From the NCBI GenBank assembly GCA_035695105.1, contig DASSEV010000059.1, forward strand, positions 3,662 to 67,661: a stretch of 64,000 nt of DNA. The letters run 5' to 3'. The translations under genes and the position numbers were made by a program. The notes under the pieces were generated by a model. It had not been told where the DNA came from, did no database searches, and was given only the letters and a program-made list of their open reading frames with translations. Shown in pieces: positions 1-7,731 of the stretch (position 1 is its first letter; each line of letters opens with the position of its first letter). The DNA comes from JAICYJ01 sp035695105. Its GTDB lineage: Bacteria; Actinomycetota; Thermoleophilia; Gaiellales; JAICJC01.

Positions 1-1
1 G

Positions 2-571
2 ACGGCGAACGAATCGGAACCATCCTGGAGCCCAGATGGCAAGTACCTAGTGTTCGAAAGCGACCGGAACGGGGCCACCAACCTCTATAAGCTCCGGTCT
101 ACCGCGCCATATGGAACGGCAGTAAACATCACCGGTGCCGTGGCACCGTGCGGTTACGCGGCCGACCCAACCTGGGGAACCGGCGGCTACATCGCCTTTT
201 ACTCGTGCGACTCGCGTTCATCCAGCGATCGGGCGATCTATGAGATCAAACCTGATGGCACCGGCTTGAGGAAGCTGATGACCTGCACGTTAGGCTGTGG
301 GTGGCTCGACTGGTCACCTAAGGGGCGAGCGATTGCCTACTCGGACGGATTCGTCGTCTACCAGTACACACCATCCACGAACACCACCAAGCAGGTGTCC
401 CAGTCCGTGGCCGGGCTCGACTGTTATGATCCGGCTTGGTCTCCAGCGGGTACCCAGATCATTTACGTGTGCAATAGCACGATCTGGGTGGCTAGTCCGA
501 CAGGCCTCAACCGTCACCCGCTGCTGTCGCCCGGCTACGCCCCGAACTGGCAGCCGGTGCCCTCCCCGTGA
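2..571 (+). CDS. TolB-like WD40/PD40 beta-propeller protein, 5' end outside window
   Basis: The reading frame is open to the left edge, so only the C-terminal part is present (about 189 residues). It opens with a PD40/TolB blade signature, S-W-S-P-D-G-K followed by V-F-E-S-D-R-N-G, and repeats the pattern (W-S-P-K-G, W-S-P-A-G-T-Q-I) through at least three more blades, each ending in an aromatic strand. Several Cys pairs suggest an exported protein, but the signal region is missing. It is probably an extracytoplasmic propeller that binds protein or glycan partners; no specific role can be read. A hairpin just after the stop fits the end of a transcript. A GTG at position 50 is internal, not the start. 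Confidence 0.75.
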   Translation, partial: TANESEPSWSPDGKYLVFESDRNGATNLYKLRSTAPYGTAVNITGAVAPCGYAADPTWGTGGYIAFYSCDSRSSSDRAIYEIKPDGTGLRKLMTCTLGCGWLDWSPKGRAIAYSDGFVVYQYTPSTNTTKQVSQSVAGLDCYDPAWSPAGTQIIYVCNSTIWVASPTGLNRHPLLSPGYAPNWQPVPSP

Positions 572-573
572 AC

Positions 574-589
574 GTGACGGCACCGTCAC
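574..589 (+). terminator. Hairpin after the propeller gene
   Basis: Perfect inverted repeat GTGACG / CGTCAC around GCAC, three bases after the stop codon. There is no T-run, so termination is inferred from position. Confidence 0.4.
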
Positions 590-1104
590 CTGCTGAGCTG
601 GCGGTAGAACGCATGGTTGAGTGAAACGGCGCGAACGAGGGGTCTTGCCGAACTTGTCGGCTGGCGTCCCACAGGTCGAGGCCGGCCGCCCGGGCATCAT
701 GGGCCGAAGGGCTCACCCGGCCTTCTCGATCGCGTCAGCAAGCGCACGGCTTGGCGAAGCGTTCGGACCCACTGCAGGGACACGCCTTTCTGCCGAAAGG
801 TGCGGACGTGGTCCGCGGAGACGACGTAGGACGCCCACCGCGTCACTGCGCAACGATTCTACCGATCCAAACGCAGCCCACGGCAACCGTCCGAGTGACC
901 GCGCCCTGAGCGGACTCACACCACTCCAGCGCGTCAACAACCTCGCGGAGACAAACAGCTGGGTCTGCCTCTGGCGTCGCCATCGCATGGGCATGTTTCG
1001 CGCTGCTCGCCTGCCGCCAGCAGTAGCCCCTCCTGCGACGCTGGAGAGGCTGGGCGTCTGCAATCCAGATAGGGTTGCGGCGGCCCCTAACGTGGAGGAT
1101 CGTC
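590..1104. other. Stretch without a recognisable gene
   Basis: About 515 bases. Several frames stay open because of GC content, but none gives a recognisable protein or a start with a ribosome site. No RNA gene or repeat was seen. The Shine-Dalgarno of the next gene lies at 1094-1098. Confidence 0.5.
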
Positions 1105-1383
1105 ATGAGCATCCTTGTCCGATTCCATCCGAAGCACCTCACCGCCGTGCAGTACGACCAGGTGGTACAGCGCGAACTGGCGACCCCGACGTATCCCCCC
1201 GACGGCCGGGAATTCCACGTCTGCTTCGGAACCGACGGCGACCTCCACGTCAGCGAAATCTGGGACTCGGTTGAGCATCTTCAGGCGTACGGCGAGATCC
1301 TGATGCCGATGCTGGCTGACGCTGGGATCGAGATGGCGGCGGAGCCGGAGATCATCCCGATTCACCGGATCGATAAGCGCTAG
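1105..1383 (+). CDS. Small dimeric alpha/beta-barrel (ABM-like) protein
   Basis: A 92-residue cytosolic protein with no signal or membrane segment. The start is the ATG at 1105, with GGAGG at 1094-1098; an in-frame start 30 bases upstream has no ribosome site. The pattern (short beta strand, T-A-E/V-Q-Y-D-Q-V helix, H-V-C-F-G-T-D-G hairpin, V-S-E-I-W-D-S strand, helix ending M-P-M-L, then a P-L/I-H tail) matches the small ferredoxin-like dimeric barrel proteins common in actinobacteria, related to antibiotic-biosynthesis monooxygenases. Substrate unknown. It stands alone, with gene-poor DNA on both sides. Confidence 0.65.
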   Translation: MSILVRFHPKHLTAVQYDQVVQRELATPTYPPDGREFHVCFGTDGDLHVSEIWDSVEHLQAYGEILMPMLADAGIEMAAEPEIIPIHRIDKR

Positions 1384-1463
1384 AGAGGCCACTACCTCCC
1401 CGGCCGGCGCGGATGAATCAAGAGACCGCGTCTACTGGCGGTACCCGCTTGAACTCGCGGCGT

Positions 1464-1754
1464 CTATACGCGTCCGCGCTCGCTCTTGACTGTCCGGTTC
1501 CAGTTGTTCAATACCTTCACAATCACCACCTGATTCTTCCCCCGTGGCGGTGAGATCGGCACGGTAATCGTCGTGCTCCCGTTCTCCGGCAGGTCGTAAT
1601 GCGCGGACGAGGCGAACGTCCGGTCATTCTCGTCCGCGATCGCGATGCTGTACCCGCGAAACACTCGACCGGGGCGAAGGGTCAACCCGACCTCGATCGA
1701 GGTGAACCACGGAAGGAACTCGCGGTCCGGCAAGGAGATCACCTGGTCGATCAC
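1464..1754 (-). CDS. Hypothetical small beta-rich protein
   Basis: A 96-residue frame starting at GTG. The frame remains open a little further upstream without another ATG or GTG close by, so it may be the 3' remnant of a longer gene. The sequence alternates hydrophobic and polar residues (S-I-E-V-G-L-T-L, S-T-T-I-T-V-P-I, N-Q-V-V-I-V-K-V) like an immunoglobulin-type or adhesive beta domain. No signal peptide is seen. No ribosome site is clear. Its reality rests only on protein-like composition. Confidence 0.35.
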   Translation of the reverse strand: MIDQVISLPDREFLPWFTSIEVGLTLRPGRVFRGYSIAIADENDRTFASSAHYDLPENGSTTITVPISPPRGKNQVVIVKVLNNWNRTVKSERGRV

Positions 1755-2024
1755 AATCAGGGCACGTGCCTCATCGCGCCGCGCTCTCGCTCGAATCTCA
1801 CGAGCATGACACCGGTTGCTGCGGCGACGAACGTGAAGGCGAGGACGGGCAGTTCGATCACGGCGAACGATCCTATCGGCGCTGGCCCGCGACCTTGCCT
1901 AGTCACGTATTCGTCACACCACGCCCGAAAACCGCTCTAGGGGTTCAGCTAGATCGAACCGGGGCAACAATGCGCGAAACGGCATGGTTGACGCGAAACC
2001 GCGCGAAACGACGTCTTCTCGGAG

Positions 2025-2108
2025 TGCCGAAGGTGGGACTCGAACCCACACGACCTTGCGGTCACCGGATTTTGAGTCCGGCGCGTCTACCGGTTCCGCC
2101 ACTTCGGC
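2025..2108 (-). tRNA. tRNA-Leu (CAA)
   Basis: On the minus strand the acceptor arms GCCGAAG / CTTCGGC pair over 7 bp with discriminator A. The anticodon loop is C-T-CAA-A-A (CAA, reads UUG) and the T arm contains GGTTCGAATCC-type sequence (here GGGTTCGAGTCCC). The roughly 84-nt length and long variable arm are typical of Leu tRNA. CCA is not encoded. Confidence 0.93.
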
Positions 2109-2159
2109 CTGCCGCCCGCAGCGTACGTGAATCGCCTCGGCTTCGACGGCGGGCGGCGG

Positions 2160-2165
2160 TAGCAT
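2160..2165 (+). promoter_or_regulatory. -10 box of pfkA (leaderless type)
   Basis: TAGCAT, 7 bases before the GTG start of pfkA, with no Shine-Dalgarno between. A start point about 6-8 nt downstream would place the 5' end at the start codon. Confidence 0.45.
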
Positions 2166-2172
2166 CTCGCGA

Positions 2173-3204
2173 GTGCGCATCGGCATCCTCACCGGCGGAG
2201 GCGACTGCCCCGGTCTGAACGCGGTGATCCGGGCGGTCACCCGCCGGGCGCTCGACCGTGGAGACGAGGTCATCGGCGTGCTCCACGGCTGGCGGGGCCT
2301 CGTCGAGGGCGCGATGCGCCCGCTCTCGGCCGCCGACATCAGCGGCATCCTCCCTCGGGGCGGCACCATCCTCCGCACCTCGCGCACCAACCCCTACAAG
2401 GTGGACGACGGCGTCGAGCGCACGCTCGCGGCGCTGGCCGGACTGGACGCCCTCGTGGCCATAGGCGGTGAAGACACCCTCGGCGTTGCCGCCCGCCTCC
2501 ACGCGGAGCACGACGCCCCGGTGGTCGGCGTTCCGAAGACGATCGACAACGACCTCTCCGCGACCGATTACACGTTCGGCTTCGACACCGCTCTGTCGAT
2601 CGCGACTGAGGCGATCGACCGCCTTCATTCCACGGCGGAGTCGCACGACCGCGTCATGGTCTGCGAGGTGATGGGTCGCCACGCCGGGTGGATCGCCCTG
2701 CTCTCGGGCATCGCCGGGGGAGCCGACGTCGTGCTGATTCCCGAGCAGCCGGTCACCGTGGAGCACGCCTGCGGATTGATCCAGCGGCGCCATGCCCGCG
2801 GCAAGGACTTCTCGATCGTGGTCGTCAGCGAGGGCTGGGAGCTGCGCTTCGAGGACGGCGGAGCCGAGGTGATCGCCGCCGCCACGACGGATGCCTTCGG
2901 CCATGCCCGCCTGGGCGGAATCGGCGCCGTTCTCGGCGCCGAGATCGAGCAGCGCACGGGATTTGAGACCCGCGTCACCGCCCTCGGGCACGTTCAGCGC
3001 GGCGGCTCCCCCACCGCTCACGACCGCGTGCTCGCCACCCGCTTCGGTCTGAAGGCGGCCGACCTCGTGTTCGACGGACAGTTCGGGATGATGGCCTCGC
3101 TCCGAGGCAACGACATCGTCGCCGTGCCGATCGCGGATGCGGTGGCGAAGCTGAAGACGGTTCCGCCCGAGCTCTACCACCAGGCCGAGGCGCTGTTTGG
3201 GTAG
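2173..3204 (+). CDS. pfkA: 6-phosphofructokinase, residues of the PPi-dependent type
   Basis: A 343-residue cytosolic phosphofructokinase that phosphorylates fructose 6-phosphate in glycolysis. The N-terminal G-I-L-T-G-G-G-D-C-P-G-L-N phosphate-binding loop, P-K-T-I-D-N-D (121-127) and M-G-R-H-A-G-W are all present. Two positions bear on the phosphate donor: G-G-E-D-T (98-102) has Asp where ATP enzymes have Gly, and Lys122 replaces the Gly of P-G-T-I-D-N-D. In the actinomycete family the Asp plus Lys pair marks PPi-dependent enzymes (Amycolatopsis methanolica type), while Gly plus Lys is found in ATP-dependent ones. PPi use is therefore likely but unproven. GTG start, probably leaderless. The gene is convergent with the TrpC-like gene, whose stop immediately follows. 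Confidence 0.9.
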   Translation: MRIGILTGGGDCPGLNAVIRAVTRRALDRGDEVIGVLHGWRGLVEGAMRPLSAADISGILPRGGTILRTSRTNPYKVDDGVERTLAALAGLDALVAIGGEDTLGVAARLHAEHDAPVVGVPKTIDNDLSATDYTFGFDTALSIATEAIDRLHSTAESHDRVMVCEVMGRHAGWIALLSGIAGGADVVLIPEQPVTVEHACGLIQRRHARGKDFSIVVVSEGWELRFEDGGAEVIAAATTDAFGHARLGGIGAVLGAEIEQRTGFETRVTALGHVQRGGSPTAHDRVLATRFGLKAADLVFDGQFGMMASLRGNDIVAVPIADAVAKLKTVPPELYHQAEALFG

Positions 3205-3936
3205 CTAGCGCGACTCGCCGCGCAGGACGCGCAGCGTGTCCGCCAGGTCGCCCGCCGCAGCCCACGGGCCCAGGATCACGGCGTCCACGCCCGCACGCTC
3301 GAGCGCCTCCACCTCATCGCGCTCGCGCACGCCTCCCTGGCTGAGCACGAACTTGCCGGCGGGAACCTCCTCGAGCAGAGAGAACGTCCGCTCGAAGTCC
3401 ACCGCCCCACCGTCCTCAGGCCGGTTCCGAACGAGGAACGAGTCGGGGTCGAGCAACTCGAGCGCGTGCTCGATCTCCTCCTCGTCCGACACCTCGACGA
3501 TCACATCGAGCCCGATCGACCCGGCCAGCGAGTAGAGATCCGCCATGTGGTCGTGGTCGTCCTCGTCGTCGAACGCCGCGGCGATCAGCACCACCCCGCC
3601 GGCACCGGCCACCCGCGCCTCGTACAGCTGGTAGCCGTCGACGATCACGTCGGTCAGCAGCAGCGGCAGCGCCGTCTCGCGATGAAGGGCTGCCAGCGGC
3701 TCTACCGACGCCGCCAGAGCCGCCACCTCGTGATCCTCGGCGGTGCGAAGCAGCGTGCTGTCGACACCCTTGAGGCGCAGCACGAAGTCGATCTCCTCGC
3801 CCGACATCGCCTCCGTGAACGGGCGGATCTGGGGCAGCGCGGCGACTGCGGCCTCGAGATCGTCCTGCGGGCGCGCGGAGCGTCGCTGCTCGACATCCTT
3901 GCGAGCCGAGCTCAGGCGCTTCTCAAGCGAGGGCAT
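3205..3936 (-). CDS. TrpC-like (indole-3-glycerol-phosphate synthase fold) protein, catalytic residues lost
   Basis: A 243-residue TIM-barrel protein whose middle clearly follows indole-3-glycerol-phosphate synthase: D-V-I-V-D-G-Y-Q-L-Y-E-A-R (96-108), G-L-D-V-I-V-E-V (142-149), L-V-R-N-R (168-172), V-L-S-Q-G-G-V (197-203) and G-V-D-A-V-I-L-G. The enzyme's key residues are missing. The Lys of L-R-K-D-F-I is Thr95, the N-terminal E-x-K-x-x-S-P-S segment is absent, the first Asn of N-N-R is Arg170, and the Glu of S-E-S-G is Gln200. Only Glu148 is kept. It is probably a non-catalytic or repurposed barrel. The N-terminal 30 residues are charged and helical. It lies 114 bp downstream of era on the same strand, not in a trp operon. 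Confidence 0.7.
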   Translation of the reverse strand: MPSLEKRLSSARKDVEQRRSARPQDDLEAAVAALPQIRPFTEAMSGEEIDFVLRLKGVDSTLLRTAEDHEVAALAASVEPLAALHRETALPLLLTDVIVDGYQLYEARVAGAGGVVLIAAAFDDEDDHDHMADLYSLAGSIGLDVIVEVSDEEEIEHALELLDPDSFLVRNRPEDGGAVDFERTFSLLEEVPAGKFVLSQGGVRERDEVEALERAGVDAVILGPWAAAGDLADTLRVLRGESR

Positions 3937-4050
3937 ACGCCTGGCGGGAGAGGTGCTCGGCTTCGTCGCTCAGCGTGCCGGCTGTGCTGTCGAGGTCGTC
4001 GTCGTCGGACGGAAGCATCCGGTCCCAGTGTAATGCATTGGACGCCGGAT

Positions 4051-4950
4051 TCAGATACCGAGCCTGTCAAGCTCAGCCTCGTCACGGCGCCACCTCGGCC
4101 GCACCTTCACGGTCAGATCGAGGAACACGGGGCCGTCCACGATCGCCTCCACCAGCGGCCGCGCTGCGGTTCCGATGTGCCTGATCATGGTGCCGCCCGA
4201 CCCCACCAGGATCCGCTTCTGTGACTGCGTCTCGCAGATCACGGACGCCTGTACGACCGTCACGCCCTTGCGGCCGCGTGCGATCTCCTCGACCAGGACG
4301 GCGACGGCGTGCGGCACCTCCTGGCGCAGCGCCTCGAGCGCCGCCTCGCGGATCGCCTCGGCGATCCTCTGCTCGGCGGTCTGGTCGGTGGTGACCCCCT
4401 CAGGGAAGTACGCGGGCCCCTCCGGCAACAGCGCCGCCAGGTCGTCCGCGAGGGCCTCCACCCCTTCCCCGGTCTTCGCGCTGATCGGATGGATGGCGTG
4501 GAAGGCACCCAGCTCGGCCGCCGCCGCGATCGTCTCGGCGATCTGCACGGGGCGCATGCGGTCGACCTTGTTGACGGCGATCAGGCAGGGCGGCGCGCCC
4601 GCCCGCATTACCGTGGCAGCGATGTGCCGGTCGCCGGGGCCGACGCCTTCCGGCCCGTTCAGCATCAGCACGACGGCGTCGGCATCCGCGAGCGTCTCCT
4701 CGACCGACCGCTGCATCCGCTCGGTCAGCCGGTCGAACGGCTTCTGCACGCCGGGCAGGTCGACCAGCACCATCTGCCATCCCGGCCCGCGCACTGCGCC
4801 GAGCGCGCGCCGCCGCGTCGTCTGCGGCCGCGACGAGACCGCGACGACGTGTTCGCCGACGAGCCGGTTCACGAGCGTCGACTTCCCGGCGTTGGGGCGG
4901 CCCGCGAGCGCGACAAGGCCCGACCGGTGGGTCTCAGCGGCGCCGCTCAA
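4051..4950 (-). CDS. era: GTPase Era, 16S rRNA/30S maturation factor
   Basis: A 299-residue GTPase that binds the 3' end of 16S rRNA during 30S assembly. G1 is G-R-P-N-A-G-K-S-T, switch/G2 S-S-R-P-Q-T-T-R, G3 D-L-P-G, G4 N-K-V-D and G5 S-A-K. The C-terminal KH domain contains Q-K-R-I-L-V-G-S-G-G-T-M-I-R, a good G-x-x-G RNA loop. The start was placed at the TTG (4950) that overlaps the cdd stop as TTGA. The frame is open 40 codons further, but that extension lies inside cdd and has no Era homology. The length is normal for Era. Translation is probably coupled to cdd. Confidence 0.9.
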   Translation of the reverse strand: MSGAAETHRSGLVALAGRPNAGKSTLVNRLVGEHVVAVSSRPQTTRRRALGAVRGPGWQMVLVDLPGVQKPFDRLTERMQRSVEETLADADAVVLMLNGPEGVGPGDRHIAATVMRAGAPPCLIAVNKVDRMRPVQIAETIAAAAELGAFHAIHPISAKTGEGVEALADDLAALLPEGPAYFPEGVTTDQTAEQRIAEAIREAALEALRQEVPHAVAVLVEEIARGRKGVTVVQASVICETQSQKRILVGSGGTMIRHIGTAARPLVEAIVDGPVFLDLTVKVRPRWRRDEAELDRLGI

Positions 4951-5333
4951 AGGACGAAGCGCTCGGGCAGCAGCTCCGAAAGCGGTGTCGCCACGACGTC
5001 GCCGTCGCGCCTCCAGATCACCCGCAGCTCCGGCGCGAACTCCGTCATCACCTGACGGCAGGCGCCACACGGAGGTGCCGACGATGCGTCCGCATGGACC
5101 GCGATCGCCTCGAACTCGCGGTGGCCCGCCGCAACCGCGGCGAAGACCGCGCTTCGCTCCGCGCAGCAGGTCAGCCCGTACGAGGCGTTCTCGACGTTGA
5201 CGCCGGTCACGATCTCACCGCCGCGCACGCGCAGGGCGGCGCCGACGGCGAAGTTCGAGTACGTCGCGTACGCGTTCGCCGATGCCGAGCGCGCCCGCTC
5301 GTAGAGCTCCATGTCGGACTCCGTCAGGGACAC
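4947..5333 (-). CDS. cdd: Cytidine deaminase
   Basis: A 128-residue tetrameric-type cytidine/deoxycytidine deaminase for pyrimidine salvage. Zinc and catalytic motifs are present: N-V-E-N-A-S-Y with C-C-A-E-R (Cys ligand and catalytic Glu) and P-C-G-A-C-R-Q (two Cys ligands). The GTG start has TAGGCT six bases upstream and no Shine-Dalgarno, so the mRNA is probably leaderless. era starts within its stop codon; a cdd-era pair is common in Gram-positive bacteria. Confidence 0.93.
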   Translation of the reverse strand: MSLTESDMELYERARSASANAYATYSNFAVGAALRVRGGEIVTGVNVENASYGLTCCAERSAVFAAVAAGHREFEAIAVHADASSAPPCGACRQVMTEFAPELRVIWRRDGDVVATPLSELLPERFVL

Positions 5334-5347
5334 GGCAGCAGCCTAGA

Positions 5348-6463
5348 TCAGGGGGGCGGCAGCGTGCTGACCGAGCCGGGATCCGGCAACGGCGTGCCGG
5401 CCGAGGTGCCGCCGGACGTGGGAGGCGGCGGGGTCGCGGTGGACGGCGGCGGAGGTGTGGCGGCTGCCGACGACGCCGGCCGGGCCTTCGGCAGGCGGGC
5501 GTGCGCCCGCGGGTGCCCGCGTCGCGGGTGTTCATGCCGTGGCGCGTGATGGTTAGGGTGCCGGGACGGAGCGACCGCCACCGGGCGCGGCGCTGCCTGA
5601 ACCGGCGCTGCGGCGGGCGCCCCCGCTCCGCGGTGATCGAGCGCCACGAGCAGGAGCAGGGCCGCGGCTACGGCACCGAGGCCGCCCAGGAGGCGCCTCG
5701 GCCAGCGCCGGGGCTCCGGCCCCAGCAGCCGCGCCTCGAATGCGGCGTCGTCCTCGTCGAACAGCCCGTCGATGCCGAGCAGCTCCTGGTCGTCGCCTGG
5801 ACGCACCTCGTTTCCGCACCGCTCGAGCTCGTCGAGGCACTCCGTGAGCGAGCCGAATCCGGCCTGGGCGGCCGTCTCCAGCCACCGGCCCAGCGGCTCG
5901 GGCGGTGGCCCGCCGGCCGCGGCTCGGAGGATCGAGGCCAGAGTGCGCTGGCCGTCCCGCGGGCCGACCAGCACGTCGTTGACGACCGGCGAACCGATCA
6001 GCGGACGCTCGATGAAGGGCGTCGGTCCGGGTCCGACGGCGCAGTCGCCGAGGTTGCAGGCGTCGACCGGGAACCCCGCGGCGGCGATGCGCTCCGCCAG
6101 CCGGCCGAACGCGAGCGTCAGGCGGGCGGCGTCGGCCGGGCCAGGCCTGCGGGTGAGCTGCCACCGCTCGACGCTCATGCCGAGCGACGGCGGCACGACC
6201 AGGAACCGCCGGCCCTCGTGGTCGCCGAAGTCCAGGACGCCGCAGATCTCGGAACAGGCGAGCGCGCACCAGCGTGACACCGCCTCTGCGAACGCATCCT
6301 CCTCCCACCCCTCGCTCGCGAACAGGATCCGAACCTGGGCGGCGCGCCCGGAGCTGGTGTCGAGCGCATCGATCGGGCCCTCCGGCCGAGCCCGCAGCGC
6401 CGCCGGGCTTGCCAGGTAGCGGCCCCCGATCACCAGGGCGGTGGAGGTGGCAGTCTCGGCCAT
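5348..6463 (-). CDS. Membrane-anchored protein with a degenerate Ser/Thr kinase-like domain
   Basis: A 371-residue protein. Residues 10-240 follow the order of a bacterial Ser/Thr kinase: an I-G-G-R-Y start like R-Y-x-L, then G-V-L-D-F-G-D-H-E-G-R-R-F-L-V-V-P at the hinge where kinases read V-Y-D-F-G-E..Y-L-V-M-E. The Gly-rich loop, the ATP-binding Lys, HRD and DFG are not recognisable, so it would be a pseudokinase. A single membrane helix (L-L-G-G-L-G-A-V-A-A-A-L-L-L-L) near 262-280 is followed by a His/Pro/Ala-rich tail of about 90 residues, presumably outside. TAGCCT six bases before the ATG suggests a leaderless transcript. The kinase relationship is my inference from layout; a simple hypothetical membrane protein is the alternative. 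Confidence 0.6.
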   Translation of the reverse strand: MAETATSTALVIGGRYLASPAALRARPEGPIDALDTSSGRAAQVRILFASEGWEEDAFAEAVSRWCALACSEICGVLDFGDHEGRRFLVVPPSLGMSVERWQLTRRPGPADAARLTLAFGRLAERIAAAGFPVDACNLGDCAVGPGPTPFIERPLIGSPVVNDVLVGPRDGQRTLASILRAAAGGPPPEPLGRWLETAAQAGFGSLTECLDELERCGNEVRPGDDQELLGIDGLFDEDDAAFEARLLGPEPRRWPRRLLGGLGAVAAALLLLVALDHRGAGAPAAAPVQAAPRPVAVAPSRHPNHHAPRHEHPRRGHPRAHARLPKARPASSAAATPPPPSTATPPPPTSGGTSAGTPLPDPGSVSTLPPP

Positions 6464-6536
6464 GCACCCAGGCTAGGGAGCCCGGCGTCACGGAACTAGA
6501 CGCCAGGTGTCACGAATGCGTCACAGCGTGGCCGGG

Positions 6537-7256
6537 CTAGCTGAACACCTGGAACACGGCGGCCGTCACGGTGGCGCCCAGCAGGCCGCCCAGCACCACC
6601 TCCGTCGTCGAGTGCACCCCCGCCTCGACGCGGGTCTGAGCGACCAGCGTCGCCATCACGAAGACGAGCGTCGAGACGAGCACCGCGTGCCGGTAGTCCG
6701 CCACAGCGAACGTGATCGCCACCCAGCCTCCGTAGGCCAGCGCGGCATGCCCGGAGGGCAGGCCGCCGCGCAGCGGCGAGCCGCGGTCGGTGCGCGCCTT
6801 CAGCGCGATCACCAGCAGCAGGACGATGGCAAGCGCGATCACCGTCAGGTGCACGGGCGACTGCTTGACGCTGTCGATCGCCCGCTTGCTGGGATTGCGC
6901 AGGCGCTCGGCGAACACGAGGTAGCCGACGAACGTCGCGTTGACGGCCGCGACCAGCACAGCCCCGGCGGCCACGTCCTTTGCGGTTCGTGCCAGCGGGT
7001 CGAAGGAGTTGGTCGCGACGTCGATCGCCTTCTCGAGCGCGGTGTTCAGCATCTCGGCGATGAGCACGAACGAGACCGAGAGCAGCAGCGCCAGCAGCTC
7101 GAACCGCGTCACGCCGAGGATCACGCCCAGCGGCAGCACCAGCAGCGCGACGGCGAAGTGGACGCGCATGTTCCGCTGGGTGCGGACGACGTAGATGATT
7201 CCCTCGAAGGCGTAGTTGAAGCTCGTGACAAGGCCCGCCGCCTCCTGGCGCGCCAC
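6537..7256 (-). CDS. Diacylglycerol/undecaprenol kinase fused to a PAP2 phosphatase domain
   Basis: About 239 residues. The N-terminal half is a DgkA-type integral membrane kinase (S-F-N-Y-A-F-E-G-I, R-T-Q-R-N-M-R-V-H, then E-M-L-N-T-A-L-E-K-A-I-D and D-P-L-A-R-T-A-K-D-V-A-A-G-A-V-L). The C-terminal half is a PAP2 acid phosphatase (L-P-S-G-H-A-A and a V-H-S-T-T-E-V-V-L-G end with Glu for the usual Asp). Each half adds several membrane helices. It probably acts on undecaprenol or its phosphate during envelope recycling. The start is uncertain: GTG at 7256 is chosen because the kinase core begins about 10 residues later; a TTG at 7322 overlapping ybeY is possible. Last gene of phoH-ybeY-dgkA. 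Confidence 0.82.
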   Translation of the reverse strand: MARQEAAGLVTSFNYAFEGIIYVVRTQRNMRVHFAVALLVLPLGVILGVTRFELLALLLSVSFVLIAEMLNTALEKAIDVATNSFDPLARTAKDVAAGAVLVAAVNATFVGYLVFAERLRNPSKRAIDSVKQSPVHLTVIALAIVLLLVIALKARTDRGSPLRGGLPSGHAALAYGGWVAITFAVADYRHAVLVSTLVFVMATLVAQTRVEAGVHSTTEVVLGGLLGATVTAAVFQVFS

Positions 7257-7302
7257 GCGGAACGGCCCAGCCCTGCGCGCCTGCTTGACGACCTCGTCAC
7301 GG

Positions 7303-7731
7303 CTACGCAGGGTCGGCGACAACCGGGCCCACCTCCCGTACGAGCTGCTCCTGGCGCCGGAGCATGCTGCCGTCGTCCGTCTCGTGGTCGTAGCCGACCA
7401 GGTGCAGCGCACCGTGGACGAGCAGCGTCGCGAGCGCCGTGCCCTCGGCCGAGGCCACCGCCGGGCAGATGACGAGATCCCCGAGCTGGCGCGGCACCCC
7501 GTCGGGCAGCTCGTCGTCACCGTCCATGGGGAACGACAGCACGTCGGTCGGCGCGGGCTTGCCGCGATGAGCGCCGTTCAGCTCGGCGATCCGCGCCTCG
7601 TCGACGAACAGGACGCCGACGTCGCCCGCGTCGATACCCTCAGCGACGAGCGTCGAGCGCACCGCGGCCGCCGCGGCCGGCTCGTCGATCCGCCAGGCCG
7701 TGTGGTTCTCGACCTCGACCTCGAGCGTCAT
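7303..7731 (-). CDS. ybeY: Endoribonuclease YbeY (rRNA maturation)
   Basis: A 142-residue zinc metalloprotein involved in 16S rRNA 3' processing and ribosome quality control. The diagnostic H-G-x-L-H-L-x-G-Y-D-H motif is present (H-G-A-L-H-L-V-G-Y-D-H), preceded by the usual P-T-D-V-L-S-F-P and L-G-D-L-V-I. The start overlaps the phoH stop by 4 bp, so the two are translationally coupled. Confidence 0.93.
   Translation of the reverse strand: MTLEVEVENHTAWRIDEPAAAAAVRSTLVAEGIDAGDVGVLFVDEARIAELNGAHRGKPAPTDVLSFPMDGDDELPDGVPRQLGDLVICPAVASAEGTALATLLVHGALHLVGYDHETDDGSMLRRQEQLVREVGPVVADPA

Noticed and set aside
621..1274. A 217-codon plus-strand frame
   Set aside because: Arg/Pro/Ala-rich, no ribosome site, runs through the start of the ABM-like gene in another frame.
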